Shown here one piece after another: positions 29,036 through 38,000 of a stretch of 64,000 bases of DNA. Each line of letters opens with the position of its first letter. Within the stretch, counting starts at the first letter, position 1. Source of the DNA: Parabacteroides goldsteinii DSM 19448 = WAL 12034 (GTDB lineage Bacteria; Bacteroidota; Bacteroidia; Bacteroidales; Tannerellaceae); the NCBI RefSeq assembly GCF_000969835.1, contig NZ_KQ033913.1, positions 498,859-562,858 of the forward strand. The letters run 5' to 3'. The notes under the pieces were generated by a model. The model was given only the letters and a program-made list of their open reading frames with translations, did not search any database and was not told where the DNA came from. A program made the position numbers and the translations under genes.

Positions 29036-29073
29036 AGACGTTAGGAGGCAATTAATCTTTCTAACGTCTTTTT
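29036..29073 (+). terminator. Intrinsic terminator after SusD / before oxidoreductase
   Basis: Perfect 9-base arms AGACGTTAG (29036-29044) and CTAACGTCT (29061-29069), a 16-base loop and a run of T. It ends the SusCD transcript, and because it directly follows a good promoter it could also attenuate the oxidoreductase transcript. Confidence 0.85.
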
Positions 29074-29125
29074 TAAGCGGAAAAAATCAATAAAATTGCT
29101 AATCAATATTATATTAATTTGTACT

Positions 29126-30382
29126 ATGAGAACAAACAGAAGGGACTTCCTTAAAACCCTTGGAGGAATTGCGGCCTTTACGATTGTGCCGCGCCACGTG
29201 CTTGGGAAAGGCTTTATCGCTCCAAGCGATCAGTTGACTAAAGGTATTATCGGTACAGGCGGGATGGGACGCGGTCACGTGAACTATGCCGGAACACGCT
29301 TGGTGGCCGTTTGTGATGTTGACAAGAAACATCTTGAATTAGGAAAACAATTGGTAAAGGAAAAAATTGCCGCTTATCATGACTTTCGCGATTTGATTCT
29401 GGACCCGAACGTAGATATCGTACACATCGCTACACCTCCTCATTGGCATGGAATCATGTCGGTAGAGGCTGCCAAGGCGGGAAAAGATATCTGGTGTGAA
29501 AAGCCGATGACACGTACGATCGGTGAAGGTAAACGGGTGATGGAAGCGGTGAAGCAGAACGGACGTATGTTCCGTCTGAATACCTGGTTCCGTTTTGCTG
29601 ACCCTTTCTATGGATTGGGTACTCCCGTTAAACCGTTGAAAAAACTGGTTCAGAGCGGTATGCTCGGTTGGCCGTTGAAGGTGACGATCAGTAAACATAC
29701 CGGTTTCGACTGGAAATTCTACTGGGTAGGTAAAGAATATCTCGAACCGCAAACAGTTCCTTCCGAACTGGATTATGACATGTGGTTAGGCCCGGCTCCT
29801 TATAAACCTTATAATGCACACCGTGTGCACCAGACATTCCGCGGATACTGGGATTATGATGGTGGCGGACTGGGTGATATGGGACAGCATTATATCGACC
29901 CGGTACAGTATTTCCTCGGAAAAGACAACACAAGCCCTGTGAAAGTGGAAGTGGATGCTCCGCAACAGCATCCGGATGCCGTAGGAACATGGCGCTCTAT
30001 TACCTATACCTATGATGACGGTTGCCAGATCGTCCTTTGGGGTGGCGACTTCGGAGATCCTAATACTCCGTATATCTCCGGTCCGAACGGTAATGTCTAT
30101 AAGAATTTTGTATGTGATATCCCTGATTGGGAAAAGAAACTGGCCGATTATCCGGAACCTGAACCTCAGGTGACAGACTTTATCGAATGTGTGAAAACAC
30201 GCCAGCCTTTTGCCCTGAATGAACGGAATGGTTTCCGCTCGGCTACGATCGTGAATATGGGTGCTACGGCACTTCGTCTGAATCGTACATTAGAGTTCGA
30301 TCCTGTGAAACTGGAATTTATCAATGACGAGGCCGCTAACCGTCTGCTGGATCAGCCGATGCGTTCACCCTGGAACATTTGA
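29126..30382 (+). CDS. Gfo/Idh/MocA-family oxidoreductase, Tat-exported
   Basis: 418 residues from ATG 29126. The N-terminus has a twin-arginine signal (RRDFLKTLGGIAAF). The Rossmann domain carries GTGGMGRGH for NAD(P), then HIATPPHWHG and the CEKPMTR motif with its catalytic Lys; the C-terminal domain includes GDMGQHYIDPVQYF. The enzyme probably oxidises a sugar hydroxyl with bound cofactor in the periplasm. The next gene encodes DUF1080 domains; in Bacteroides, Gfo/Idh/MocA and DUF1080 proteins cooperate in a pathway that makes and then cleaves 3-keto-glycosides. That role is inferred here from family and adjacency. Confidence 0.93.
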   Translation: MRTNRRDFLKTLGGIAAFTIVPRHVLGKGFIAPSDQLTKGIIGTGGMGRGHVNYAGTRLVAVCDVDKKHLELGKQLVKEKIAAYHDFRDLILDPNVDIVHIATPPHWHGIMSVEAAKAGKDIWCEKPMTRTIGEGKRVMEAVKQNGRMFRLNTWFRFADPFYGLGTPVKPLKKLVQSGMLGWPLKVTISKHTGFDWKFYWVGKEYLEPQTVPSELDYDMWLGPAPYKPYNAHRVHQTFRGYWDYDGGGLGDMGQHYIDPVQYFLGKDNTSPVKVEVDAPQQHPDAVGTWRSITYTYDDGCQIVLWGGDFGDPNTPYISGPNGNVYKNFVCDIPDWEKKLADYPEPEPQVTDFIECVKTRQPFALNERNGFRSATIVNMGATALRLNRTLEFDPVKLEFINDEAANRLLDQPMRSPWNI

Positions 30383-30387
30383 TAATT

Positions 30388-30424
30388 AATAATTGAAAAT
30401 TGAAAATTGAGAATTGAAAATTAG
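30388..30424 (+). repeat. Short tandem AATTGAAA-type repeat
   Basis: Five imperfect copies of AATTGAAA or close variants lie in the 66-base gap between the oxidoreductase and DUF1080 genes. Such tracts are common spacers in Bacteroidales. Confidence 0.7.
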
Positions 30425-30448
30425 GGGAGAATTATAAAATTATAGACA

Positions 30449-33400
30449 ATGAGAAAAGCATATATATCGATTGCCAGCTTGCTATTATTCGGCAGCGTAC
30501 TGATGGCCCAATCTCCGGCGAACCGTACAGCTAAAACAATTGCGGCTGACGTATTGGCACAGATGCCTGCTGAGAAACAGGCTGAATACAATAAAATGAT
30601 CAATGACCTGAAAGGTACCGGCGAAGAAGGGGTACTGATGTTGGTCAACATGATAAATGCTCCCGGAAAGGGAAGCAATGCACAAGTGGATTACGCGTTG
30701 AGCGGCCTGACCCATTATGTGATGGCGAAAGGGGAAGAAAGCGCCCGTTTGGCTACGGCTAACGCTTATCTGAAAGCGCTTGACCTGGTGACTGAACGCG
30801 AAACGAAAGCGTTTATCATCCGCCAGTTACAGATATTGGGACAGGATGAATGTATCGATGCGTTGTCGGCTTACCTGGGTGATGAAAGTCTGAGTGGCCC
30901 GGCTTCACGTGCACTGGCTGCTATCGGTTCTGAAAATGCCGGCAAAGCGTTGAAGGCTGGTCTGATGCGCCGTATGGGTACTCCGAAGACACAAAAAGAT
31001 ATCATCGTAGCAATCGGCGAAGCGCAGGTGGCTGATTCGGAAGAATTGCTGAAGGCGCTGCTGGGTTCGGGCGATGAAAATATGCAAAAGGCTGTCCTGC
31101 ACTCATTAAGCCGTGTGGGAAGCAAGGCTTCCATCAAAGATATGGCTGAAGCTGCCGCCGCATCGGGTTACACAATGACCAAAACGAATGCGAACGAAGC
31201 CTATATCGCTTTATTGAAACGTGTTGCCGCACAGGGCGATGTGAAAGAAGTGGAAAAAGCGGCCAACGACCTGCTGAAGAAGGCTACCAAGGCTAATCAG
31301 ACGCAGACCCGCGACGCTGCTTTGCAAATTCTTTTGTCACTGAAGAAAGAAAACAGTACCAAATTGTTGCTTTCCGCTTTGAAGGATGGCAATAAGGAAT
31401 ATCGGAATGCAGCATTGAACTTTGCTTCCGACTTTGCCAATAAGGAAGTTTATATCGAAGTCATGAAAGCGATGCAGAAGGCCAAACCGGAAGTGAAAGT
31501 CGATATTATCAACTGGATCGGCCGCGAAGCCAAATGCCCGTCAAAACATGATGTGATCAAGAGTTTGGAACTCCGTTTTGACCTGACTGCCATGCAGGTG
31601 CTGCTGGCTCAGTTGAAAGACAGCAACTTCGACGTAAAACAGGCAACCGTATGGACATTGGTGAAGATCGGTGACAAACAGGTGATACCTGTGCTTGCTG
31701 AACTGCTGACCAGCGACAATAAAGATGTAATCCTGCTGGGACAGGATGCTTTGGCTGCATTCAATGGTGATATCGACCAGGCTGTTGCCCGTGCCATTCC
31801 GTCTGCTACGGATGCCGGTAAGATTGCCGGTGCTGAGTTGTTGGCGATGCGTAAAGCGACTGCTAACCTGACTACAGTGCTCGAACTGATCAAGTCCGGT
31901 TCACCGGAAGTGAAAAAAGCTGCTTATACAGCGTTGAAAGATGTTGTGTCGGAAGGCGATCTGGTTAATCTGTGCGGTATGCTGGAAACAGCGGATGCAT
32001 CGGCCGTTGCTCCGATCCAACAGGCTGTTATCTCTGCTATTTCTTCCATGTCTCCTGCGAAACAAAAAGAAACGATCACCCGCCGTATGCTTCAGGCTGG
32101 CGAGAGCAAGAAATATTTGTATTATATCGTTCTGGCGACAACCGGTGAGAAAGATGCATTGGCTACTATCGTAGACGGTTTCCATAAGGGATCGGGCGCT
32201 GCTCGCGATGCTGCTTTCGAAGCGTTGTTGAACTGGAAAGGTATTGAGGCTGCCGACGAATTGTATGCTATCTGTAAAGATGCTTCTTCTTCCGCTTATT
32301 TGGATCGTGCATTGAAAGCATACGTTAAGCTGGTTTCAAATCCTGCATTTACAGGTGAGAATCGTCTGCTGAGTTTGCGCAAAGCGATGGAAGTGGCAAA
32401 GACAGACGAACAGAAAAATATAATTCTGAAACAGGTTGAACGGACAGGCACCTTCCTGGGTATGCTCTATGCCGGCGAATTCCTGAATCAGAAACCTGTT
32501 CAGCAGGCTGCCGCCAATGCTGTTATGAATATAGCTTTGGGTAATAAGGAATATTATGGAGCCAATGTGCGTGAATTGCTGAACAAGGTAATGCAGGTAC
32601 TCGACAATCCGGATGCCGGTTATCAGAAGGAAGCGATCAAGAAGCATCTGGCTGAAATGCCGCAGGGAGAAGGTTTCATTTCTATCTTTAACGGCAAAGA
32701 TTTGTCGGGCTGGAAAGGATTGGTACAGAACCCGATTGCCCGTGCGAAAATGAAACCGGCCCAATTGGAGAAAGCTCAGGAAAAGGCTGACGAGATTATG
32801 CGTAGCGGCTGGAGTGTGAATGATGGTATGCTTGTCTTCAACGGTAAAGGTGATAACCTGTGTACGGATAAACAATATGGTGATTTTGAAATGTACGTAG
32901 ACTGGATGCTTGACCCCGCAGGTCCTGAAGCCGATGCCGGTATCTATTTGCGCGGAACGCCTCAGGTGCAGATCTGGGATACTTCACGTGTGAATGTGGG
33001 TGCCCAGGTAGGTTCAGGTGGTCTGTATAATAACTCGGTAAATGAAAGCAAGCCGTCTAAAGTGGCTGATAACAAGCTGGGCGAATGGAACAGCTTCTAT
33101 ATCAAGATGGTTGGTGACCGCGTAACAGTTATTCTGAACGGAGAGAAGGTGGTGGATGATGTGATCCTTGAAAACTATTGGGATCGCAAGCAGCCGATCT
33201 TCCCGGTTGAACAGATTGAATTGCAGGCTCATGGTAGCAAGGTTTACTACCGTAATATATATGTAAAGGAACTGGAACGTAAAGAACCTTACAAATTATC
33301 TGCCGAAGAACAGAAAGAAGGTTTCAAACTATTGTTTGACGGAACAAATATGCATCAGTGGACTGGTAACACGGTAGATTATACGATGGAAGATGGTTGT

Positions 33401-33904
33401 ATTTCCATGATACCGAGCAAGAGCTATGGTGGGAACCTGTATACAAAGGACGAATTCGGGAACTTTATTTATCGTTTCGAGTTCCAGCTGACACCGGGAG
33501 CCAATAACGGAGTCGGTATCCGTACTCCGATGGAAGGTGATGCCGCTTATGTAGGTATGGAAATCCAGATTCTGGATTGTGAACATCCGATCTATAAGAA
33601 TATTACCAAATATCAGCATCATGGTTCTGTTTATGGCATCATCCCGACGAATGCCGATCACCACAAAGCGTTTAAGCCTGTCGGTGAATGGAATGAGGAA
33701 GAGATTGTTGCAAACGGAGATAATATCAAGGTAACAGTTAATGGTGTAGTGATATTGGAAGGTAACATTCGCGACGCTGTAAAGAACGGTACTCCTGACG
33801 GTAAGGAACATCCGGGCTTGTTCAATAAGAAAGGACATATCGGGTTCCTGGGACATGGTTCTCCTGTGAAATTCCGTAATATCCGTATAAAAGAATTGAA
33901 ATAA
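30449..33904 (+). CDS. HEAT-repeat protein with two DUF1080 (3-keto-glycoside hydrolase) domains
   Basis: 1151 residues. A signal peptide (MRKAYISIASLLLFGSVLMA) is followed by a long alpha-solenoid of HEAT repeats (about 50-690; for example QATVWTLVKIGDKQVIPVLA and GPASRALAAIGSENAGKAL). Two tandem DUF1080/3-keto-disaccharide hydrolase domains follow: about 742-935 (FISIFNGKDLSGWKGL to YYRNIYVKEL) and about 955-1150 (FKLLFDGTNMHQWTGN to FRNIRIKEL). Bacteroides DUF1080 proteins cleave 3-keto-glycosides by elimination and hydration. It is 66 bases downstream of the oxidoreductase and probably acts on its product in the periplasm. The double-hydrolase-plus-solenoid build is notable. Confidence 0.9.
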   Translation: MRKAYISIASLLLFGSVLMAQSPANRTAKTIAADVLAQMPAEKQAEYNKMINDLKGTGEEGVLMLVNMINAPGKGSNAQVDYALSGLTHYVMAKGEESARLATANAYLKALDLVTERETKAFIIRQLQILGQDECIDALSAYLGDESLSGPASRALAAIGSENAGKALKAGLMRRMGTPKTQKDIIVAIGEAQVADSEELLKALLGSGDENMQKAVLHSLSRVGSKASIKDMAEAAAASGYTMTKTNANEAYIALLKRVAAQGDVKEVEKAANDLLKKATKANQTQTRDAALQILLSLKKENSTKLLLSALKDGNKEYRNAALNFASDFANKEVYIEVMKAMQKAKPEVKVDIINWIGREAKCPSKHDVIKSLELRFDLTAMQVLLAQLKDSNFDVKQATVWTLVKIGDKQVIPVLAELLTSDNKDVILLGQDALAAFNGDIDQAVARAIPSATDAGKIAGAELLAMRKATANLTTVLELIKSGSPEVKKAAYTALKDVVSEGDLVNLCGMLETADASAVAPIQQAVISAISSMSPAKQKETITRRMLQAGESKKYLYYIVLATTGEKDALATIVDGFHKGSGAARDAAFEALLNWKGIEAADELYAICKDASSSAYLDRALKAYVKLVSNPAFTGENRLLSLRKAMEVAKTDEQKNIILKQVERTGTFLGMLYAGEFLNQKPVQQAAANAVMNIALGNKEYYGANVRELLNKVMQVLDNPDAGYQKEAIKKHLAEMPQGEGFISIFNGKDLSGWKGLVQNPIARAKMKPAQLEKAQEKADEIMRSGWSVNDGMLVFNGKGDNLCTDKQYGDFEMYVDWMLDPAGPEADAGIYLRGTPQVQIWDTSRVNVGAQVGSGGLYNNSVNESKPSKVADNKLGEWNSFYIKMVGDRVTVILNGEKVVDDVILENYWDRKQPIFPVEQIELQAHGSKVYYRNIYVKELERKEPYKLSAEEQKEGFKLLFDGTNMHQWTGNTVDYTMEDGCISMIPSKSYGGNLYTKDEFGNFIYRFEFQLTPGANNGVGIRTPMEGDAAYVGMEIQILDCEHPIYKNITKYQHHGSVYGIIPTNADHHKAFKPVGEWNEEEIVANGDNIKVTVNGVVILEGNIRDAVKNGTPDGKEHPGLFNKKGHIGFLGHGSPVKFRNIRIKELK

Positions 33905-33920
33905 CAGACTATATAGTCTG
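33905..33920. repeat. 16-bp perfect palindrome
   Basis: CAGACTATATAGTCTG, starting directly after the DUF1080 gene stop, reads the same on both strands. It may be an additional short hairpin before the terminator or a protein site. Confidence 0.6.
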
Positions 33921-33925
33921 AAAGG

Positions 33926-33962
33926 AAGCGGGGATCGGTTTTTACTGGTCTCCGCTTTTTTT
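33926..33962 (+). terminator. Intrinsic terminator of PUL 1
   Basis: Arms AAGCGGGGA (33926-33934) and TCTCCGCTT (33949-33957), with one G-T pair, followed by a run of seven T. It closes the oxidoreductase-DUF1080 transcript. Confidence 0.85.
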
Positions 33963-34057
33963 GTGTGAATCTTTGAAAACCGTTGAATATAAACAGAAAT
34001 AAAATTTGCTGGTCTGATTTATTATAACGAATTTTGTTGCTTACTAGTATTAAAAAA

Positions 34058-36433
34058 ATGGATACAGCTCAATATAAGTTATTGCTGGATACGGCGCAAG
34101 TCGGTTGGTGGGAAATTGACTTTGATAAGAGAGTCTATATATGTTCGGATTATCTGGTCAGTTTGTTGGAACTGAAAGATAAAATTATTCCGACCAGAGA
34201 TTTCCTCCAGTTGATACGTGAAGATTATAGAGCCCGGATTGCCAATGAATTTGCTTATTTCAGGGAGGTCGGTATTTACGAACAGATATTTCCGATCAAG
34301 ACTTGTTATGGCTTTAAGTTTGTTCGTTCTAAAATTTGCAAGCGGGAGATCGAACCTTCCGGACGTGTTTATGTGTTAGGCATTCTTCAGTTGGTGCCAT
34401 ATAGCGAGGAAGAAACGAATAAACCGGCAACGGAAGGCAGCCAGGTAGATGGTTTGTTAAGGCATTTGGGGAGTATTTCGCGTGCCTTACATTCTTTTAT
34501 CCAGACAAACGATTTGGTTGAATCTATCCAGTTGGTGCTGACTGAAATTCTCTTTTCGATCGATACAAAGGGGCGTGCCTGTATCATGGAATACAGTGAT
34601 GACAAGCAGAGGCTTAGTTGTACGTATGAAGTTTGCAGCAAAGGTGTTGCCGCTGTCCGTTCCTCATTGCAGAATATACCGGTCTCCACGCTGGTTTGGT
34701 CGACACGGAAAATACGGAATCTTTATCCGGTGATGATAAACAATCTGAACGAGTTGCCGGAAGATGCGGAATCTGAAAAAATGTATTTGCAGAAGAGAGG
34801 AGTGCTTTCGTTTGTTCTGATTCCTTTGATCATAAAGAAAAAAGCTTTGGGATATATCGGGATCGATATTGTAGATAAATATCGCATATGGACGCTGGAA
34901 GACTATCAATGGCTTTCGTCCATCGCCAATATTATCAGTATTATTACAAAAATGGCGAGAATCAACGAAGCGCTCGACCATAGTGGAAAGTTGTTGCGTA
35001 ATATTTATACGAATATACCGGTCGGCATAGAGTTGTATGATAAGGACGGATATCTTGTCGATATGAATAATAAGGATGTAGATATTTTTGGACTCGGTTC
35101 GAAAAAAGAGGCCCTAGGTGTTAACATCTTTGATAATCCTCAGATTCCCCCTGACGTGCTGGAAAAGATGAGAAAGAGGAAACCTGTCTCTTTCCGCCTG
35201 ACTTATTCTTTTAGCGATATTATATCCAATGGGTATTATCCGACGAAGAAAAACGGAGTTATAGACTTGATAACCAAGGTTAGTATGCTTTATGACAGTA
35301 AAGGTGAACTGATCAATTACCTATTCATTAATCTGGATAATACGGATAAGATGGTCGCTTATAACCGTATTGAGGAGTTTGAATATTTCTTCACCCTGGT
35401 TAGTCATTATGCGAAAGTAGGATATGCCAAATTCGATTTGCTGACACGCGAAGGATATGCCATCAGCCAGTGGTATCAAAATCTGGGGGAACAAGATGGC
35501 ACGCCGTTGGAGCAGATTATTGGTGTATATAGCGCCGTGCATCCGGAAGACCGTAAAGTGATGATGGACTTCTTTGACCGGGTTAAGAGAGGGGAGGCAA
35601 CCAGTATCCGCAAGGAATTGCGTATCAAGACGGATTCCGGTTGGAAGTGGATACGTGTAAATGTGATGCGTAACCCTCAGTCGAATGATCCGGATAAACT
35701 GGAAATGATCTGTGTGAATTATGATATCACGGAATTGAAAGAAACTGAACAACAGCGTGAAAAGGCAGAAGAACTGGATCGCTTGAAGTCTGCTTTCCTG
35801 GCAAATATGAGCCATGAGATCCGAACTCCGCTGAATGCGATTGTCGGCTTTTCTACTTTACTGGTCGATACGGATGATAAAGAGGAACAGTCGCAGTTTG
35901 TAGAGATTATTCAGAAGAATAATGAACTTTTGTTGCAGTTGATCTCTGATGTGCTGGATCTGGCTAAGATAGAAGCGAATACAATTGAGTTCAAACCGAG
36001 TCGTATTGAGCTCAAAGAATTTTTGGATGATCTGGTGAAGTCGCTGAGTATCAAACTTCATGAGGGGGTTGTGCTTGGCAGTCAGCCGGATTTGTCGCCT
36101 TGTACTTTTGATTTCGATCCTGTGCGCCTGAACCAGTTGTTTTCCAACTTCATAAACAATGCGATCAAGCACACGGATAAAGGTTCTATCATGTTGGGTT
36201 ATGAAATAAAGCCTGATGAAGTTGTCTTTACGGTGACGGATACGGGAGAGGGGATGAGTGAAGAAGTGCAGGCCCATGTCTTCGACCGCTTTTATAAGGG
36301 AAATGACTTTAAGCAAGGTACAGGGTTAGGACTTTCTATCTGCAAAAGTATTGTCGAACAGCAGAAAGGAAAAATCGGAGTAAGCTCTGAGCTTGGAAAA
36401 GGTTCCTGCTTTTGGTTCTCCTTACCCCGATAA
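34058..36433 (+). CDS. Orphan cytosolic PAS/GAF sensor histidine kinase
   Basis: 791 residues from ATG 34058 (a TTG at 34034 is less likely). Order: PAS-like (about 5-105), GAF-like (about 145-300, with the DLVESIQLVLTEILFSID helix), two further PAS-like domains (about 310-420 and 440-560), HisKA with phosphoacceptor H586 in FLANMSHEIRTPLN, and HATPase with the N box NQLFSNFINNAIKHTD, DTGEGMS and GTGLGLSI. There is no membrane segment and no receiver domain, and no response-regulator gene is adjacent. It converges on upp. Confidence 0.9.
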   Translation: MDTAQYKLLLDTAQVGWWEIDFDKRVYICSDYLVSLLELKDKIIPTRDFLQLIREDYRARIANEFAYFREVGIYEQIFPIKTCYGFKFVRSKICKREIEPSGRVYVLGILQLVPYSEEETNKPATEGSQVDGLLRHLGSISRALHSFIQTNDLVESIQLVLTEILFSIDTKGRACIMEYSDDKQRLSCTYEVCSKGVAAVRSSLQNIPVSTLVWSTRKIRNLYPVMINNLNELPEDAESEKMYLQKRGVLSFVLIPLIIKKKALGYIGIDIVDKYRIWTLEDYQWLSSIANIISIITKMARINEALDHSGKLLRNIYTNIPVGIELYDKDGYLVDMNNKDVDIFGLGSKKEALGVNIFDNPQIPPDVLEKMRKRKPVSFRLTYSFSDIISNGYYPTKKNGVIDLITKVSMLYDSKGELINYLFINLDNTDKMVAYNRIEEFEYFFTLVSHYAKVGYAKFDLLTREGYAISQWYQNLGEQDGTPLEQIIGVYSAVHPEDRKVMMDFFDRVKRGEATSIRKELRIKTDSGWKWIRVNVMRNPQSNDPDKLEMICVNYDITELKETEQQREKAEELDRLKSAFLANMSHEIRTPLNAIVGFSTLLVDTDDKEEQSQFVEIIQKNNELLLQLISDVLDLAKIEANTIEFKPSRIELKEFLDDLVKSLSIKLHEGVVLGSQPDLSPCTFDFDPVRLNQLFSNFINNAIKHTDKGSIMLGYEIKPDEVVFTVTDTGEGMSEEVQAHVFDRFYKGNDFKQGTGLGLSICKSIVEQQKGKIGVSSELGKGSCFWFSLPR

Positions 36434-36442
36434 AATATTCTT

Positions 36443-37096
36443 TTATTCTTTTTCTCCGTAAGCAAGATCTCCGGCATCTCCCAGGCCGGGGATGATGTAG
36501 GAATGATCGTCCAGTTCGTCATCCAGTGCGGCGATCCAAATCGTTGTTTTGTCATCCGGCATTTTTCTTTGCAGATATTCTATTGCCTGTTTGCTGGCGA
36601 TGATGGAGGCCACATGGATATGCGAAGGATGTCCTTTGGTCAACAATGCTTCATAGGCCAGTTCCATGGAACTTCCGGTGGCTAGCATCGGGTCGGTGAT
36701 GATCAATGTTTTCTCTGTCAGTCTCGGGGATGCGATATATTCGATGTGAATGTCAAAGTTCAGACGGTCTTTATATTTGCGATAGGCAGAGACAAAGGCA
36801 TTTTCGGCATAATCGAGATAGCTTAAAAATCCTTGGTGATAAGGAAGTCCTGCACGTAATATAGTACTGATTACTATCCGGTCGTCGGGTGTATTCATCG
36901 GTGCGACTCCTAAAGGGGTTTGAATATCTTTTTGGCTGTAGGCAAAATCTTTGCTGATTTCATAAGCCATGATTTCGCCGATGCGTTCAATGTTTCTACG
37001 AAAACGAAGGCTGTCCTTCTGGATATTTACATCTCTAAGTTCGGATACGAACCTGTTCAGTATGGAGTTTGACTCTCCGAGATTAACTATTTTCAT
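36443..37096 (-). CDS. upp: Uracil phosphoribosyltransferase
   Basis: Salvages uracil to UMP with PRPP. 217 residues, normal length. The PRPP loop is ITDPMLATGSSMELA, preceded by the ILRAGLPYHQGF substrate region; IPGLGDAGDLAYGEKE is the conserved uracil-binding C-terminus. The gene ends 9 bases from the convergent histidine kinase gene. No strong promoter box was found in the 230-base upstream gap, which is AT-rich and otherwise featureless. Confidence 0.98.
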   Translation of the reverse strand: MKIVNLGESNSILNRFVSELRDVNIQKDSLRFRRNIERIGEIMAYEISKDFAYSQKDIQTPLGVAPMNTPDDRIVISTILRAGLPYHQGFLSYLDYAENAFVSAYRKYKDRLNFDIHIEYIASPRLTEKTLIITDPMLATGSSMELAYEALLTKGHPSHIHVASIIASKQAIEYLQRKMPDDKTTIWIAALDDELDDHSYIIPGLGDAGDLAYGEKE

Positions 37097-37325
37097 GTGT
37101 ATTATATTGTATATGCAGACTAAAATTTCCGGTGTCGAAATTAGATATAATTAGAGCATCATACAAATGTTTCTCTGTAAAATTCCAGGTATAGGGCAAA
37201 AGTTTCACATTCCGAAACAAGAGGTGCTGTTCGGATTCTAAAATTGCGATAATTGAATTGGGGACATGCTTGCGGTTGTTTAATTAGAACCTTACGGTTT
37301 CGATATTCATTAAAAACACCCCTTT

Positions 37326-37727
37326 TTAGTGGATTTCTGTATGTATTTTTGCAGATATGATAAAGTAAACAGAAAAAGGAGGTGTAAAAAACTTCCTTCC
37401 TGCCGAAGCAAGAAGGAAGTTAAAGAAATAAATCATATTATTTTTTTCGCCAGTGCCGTTCATAGCCTCCAGCAAGAATTTACCGGGTTTGAACTTTACC
37501 GTTGTTCTAGCTGGAATCTGTACCGGAGTACCCGTTTTAGGATTACGAGCCAGGCGACTAGTTTGCGGTCTAGGTATTAAAGTACCAAAACCGATAAGAG
37601 TAATTTCCTCTTTTTGCGACATTTTTTCGGTTACAATCTCGATGTAAGCATCTAATACTTTTTTTGCTTTTTGCTTTTGTAACCCTGCCTTATCTGCTAA
37701 GGCTTCGATAAGTTCTGCTTTGTTCAT
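37326..37727 (-). CDS. HU/IHF-family DNA-binding protein, apparently missing its stop codon
   Basis: Residues 1-97 form a complete HU-like protein (MNKAELIEALADKAGLQKQK, GFGTLIPRPQTSRLARNPKT arm, VKFKPGKFLLEAMNG). A normal member would end here, but the frame runs on for 36 more residues through an intrinsic terminator (37384-37421), ending at 37326. In the minus-strand A7 run (37441-37447), one more A would give GEKK and TAA, and one fewer also gives an early stop. So a one-base indel in a homopolymer probably removed the natural stop. As written, terminated transcripts would lack a stop codon. Confidence 0.85.
   Translation of the reverse strand: MNKAELIEALADKAGLQKQKAKKVLDAYIEIVTEKMSQKEEITLIGFGTLIPRPQTSRLARNPKTGTPVQIPARTTVKFKPGKFLLEAMNGTGEKNNMIYFFNFLLASAGRKFFTPPFSVYFIISAKIHTEIH
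37384..37421 (-). terminator. Intrinsic terminator of the HU gene, inside the extended frame
   Basis: Minus-strand arms AACTTCCTTC and GAAGGAAGTT (37412-37421 and 37390-37399), a 12-base loop and a run of T. It would lie about 20 bases after the expected HU stop, the usual place. Confidence 0.85.
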
Positions 37728-37758
37728 GAGTGTTTCTTTTTAATGATTATATACATTG

Positions 37759-37766
37759 CAAATGTA
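37759..37766 (-). promoter_or_regulatory. -7 promoter element of the HU gene
   Basis: TACATTTG on the minus strand, 32 bases before the ATG at 37727. Confidence 0.55.
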
Positions 37767-38000
37767 AGCATTGATTTTTTTATATGGTGTCTTTTTTCAG
37801 ACAACAAAATTTGCTTGCATTTCTTATTAAACAATAGCTGTAGCCTTTTGTTACGATTTTAGAAACAAAAAACGTTAATTCACATTGGTTTGCGATAATC
37901 GAAACGAAGAAAGGCGTTAATGCTATTTGACCACACTTTATTTTTATTGTATTGTGAGAAGAATATATGAGTAGAAATAGTAAATAACACACTAATAATT

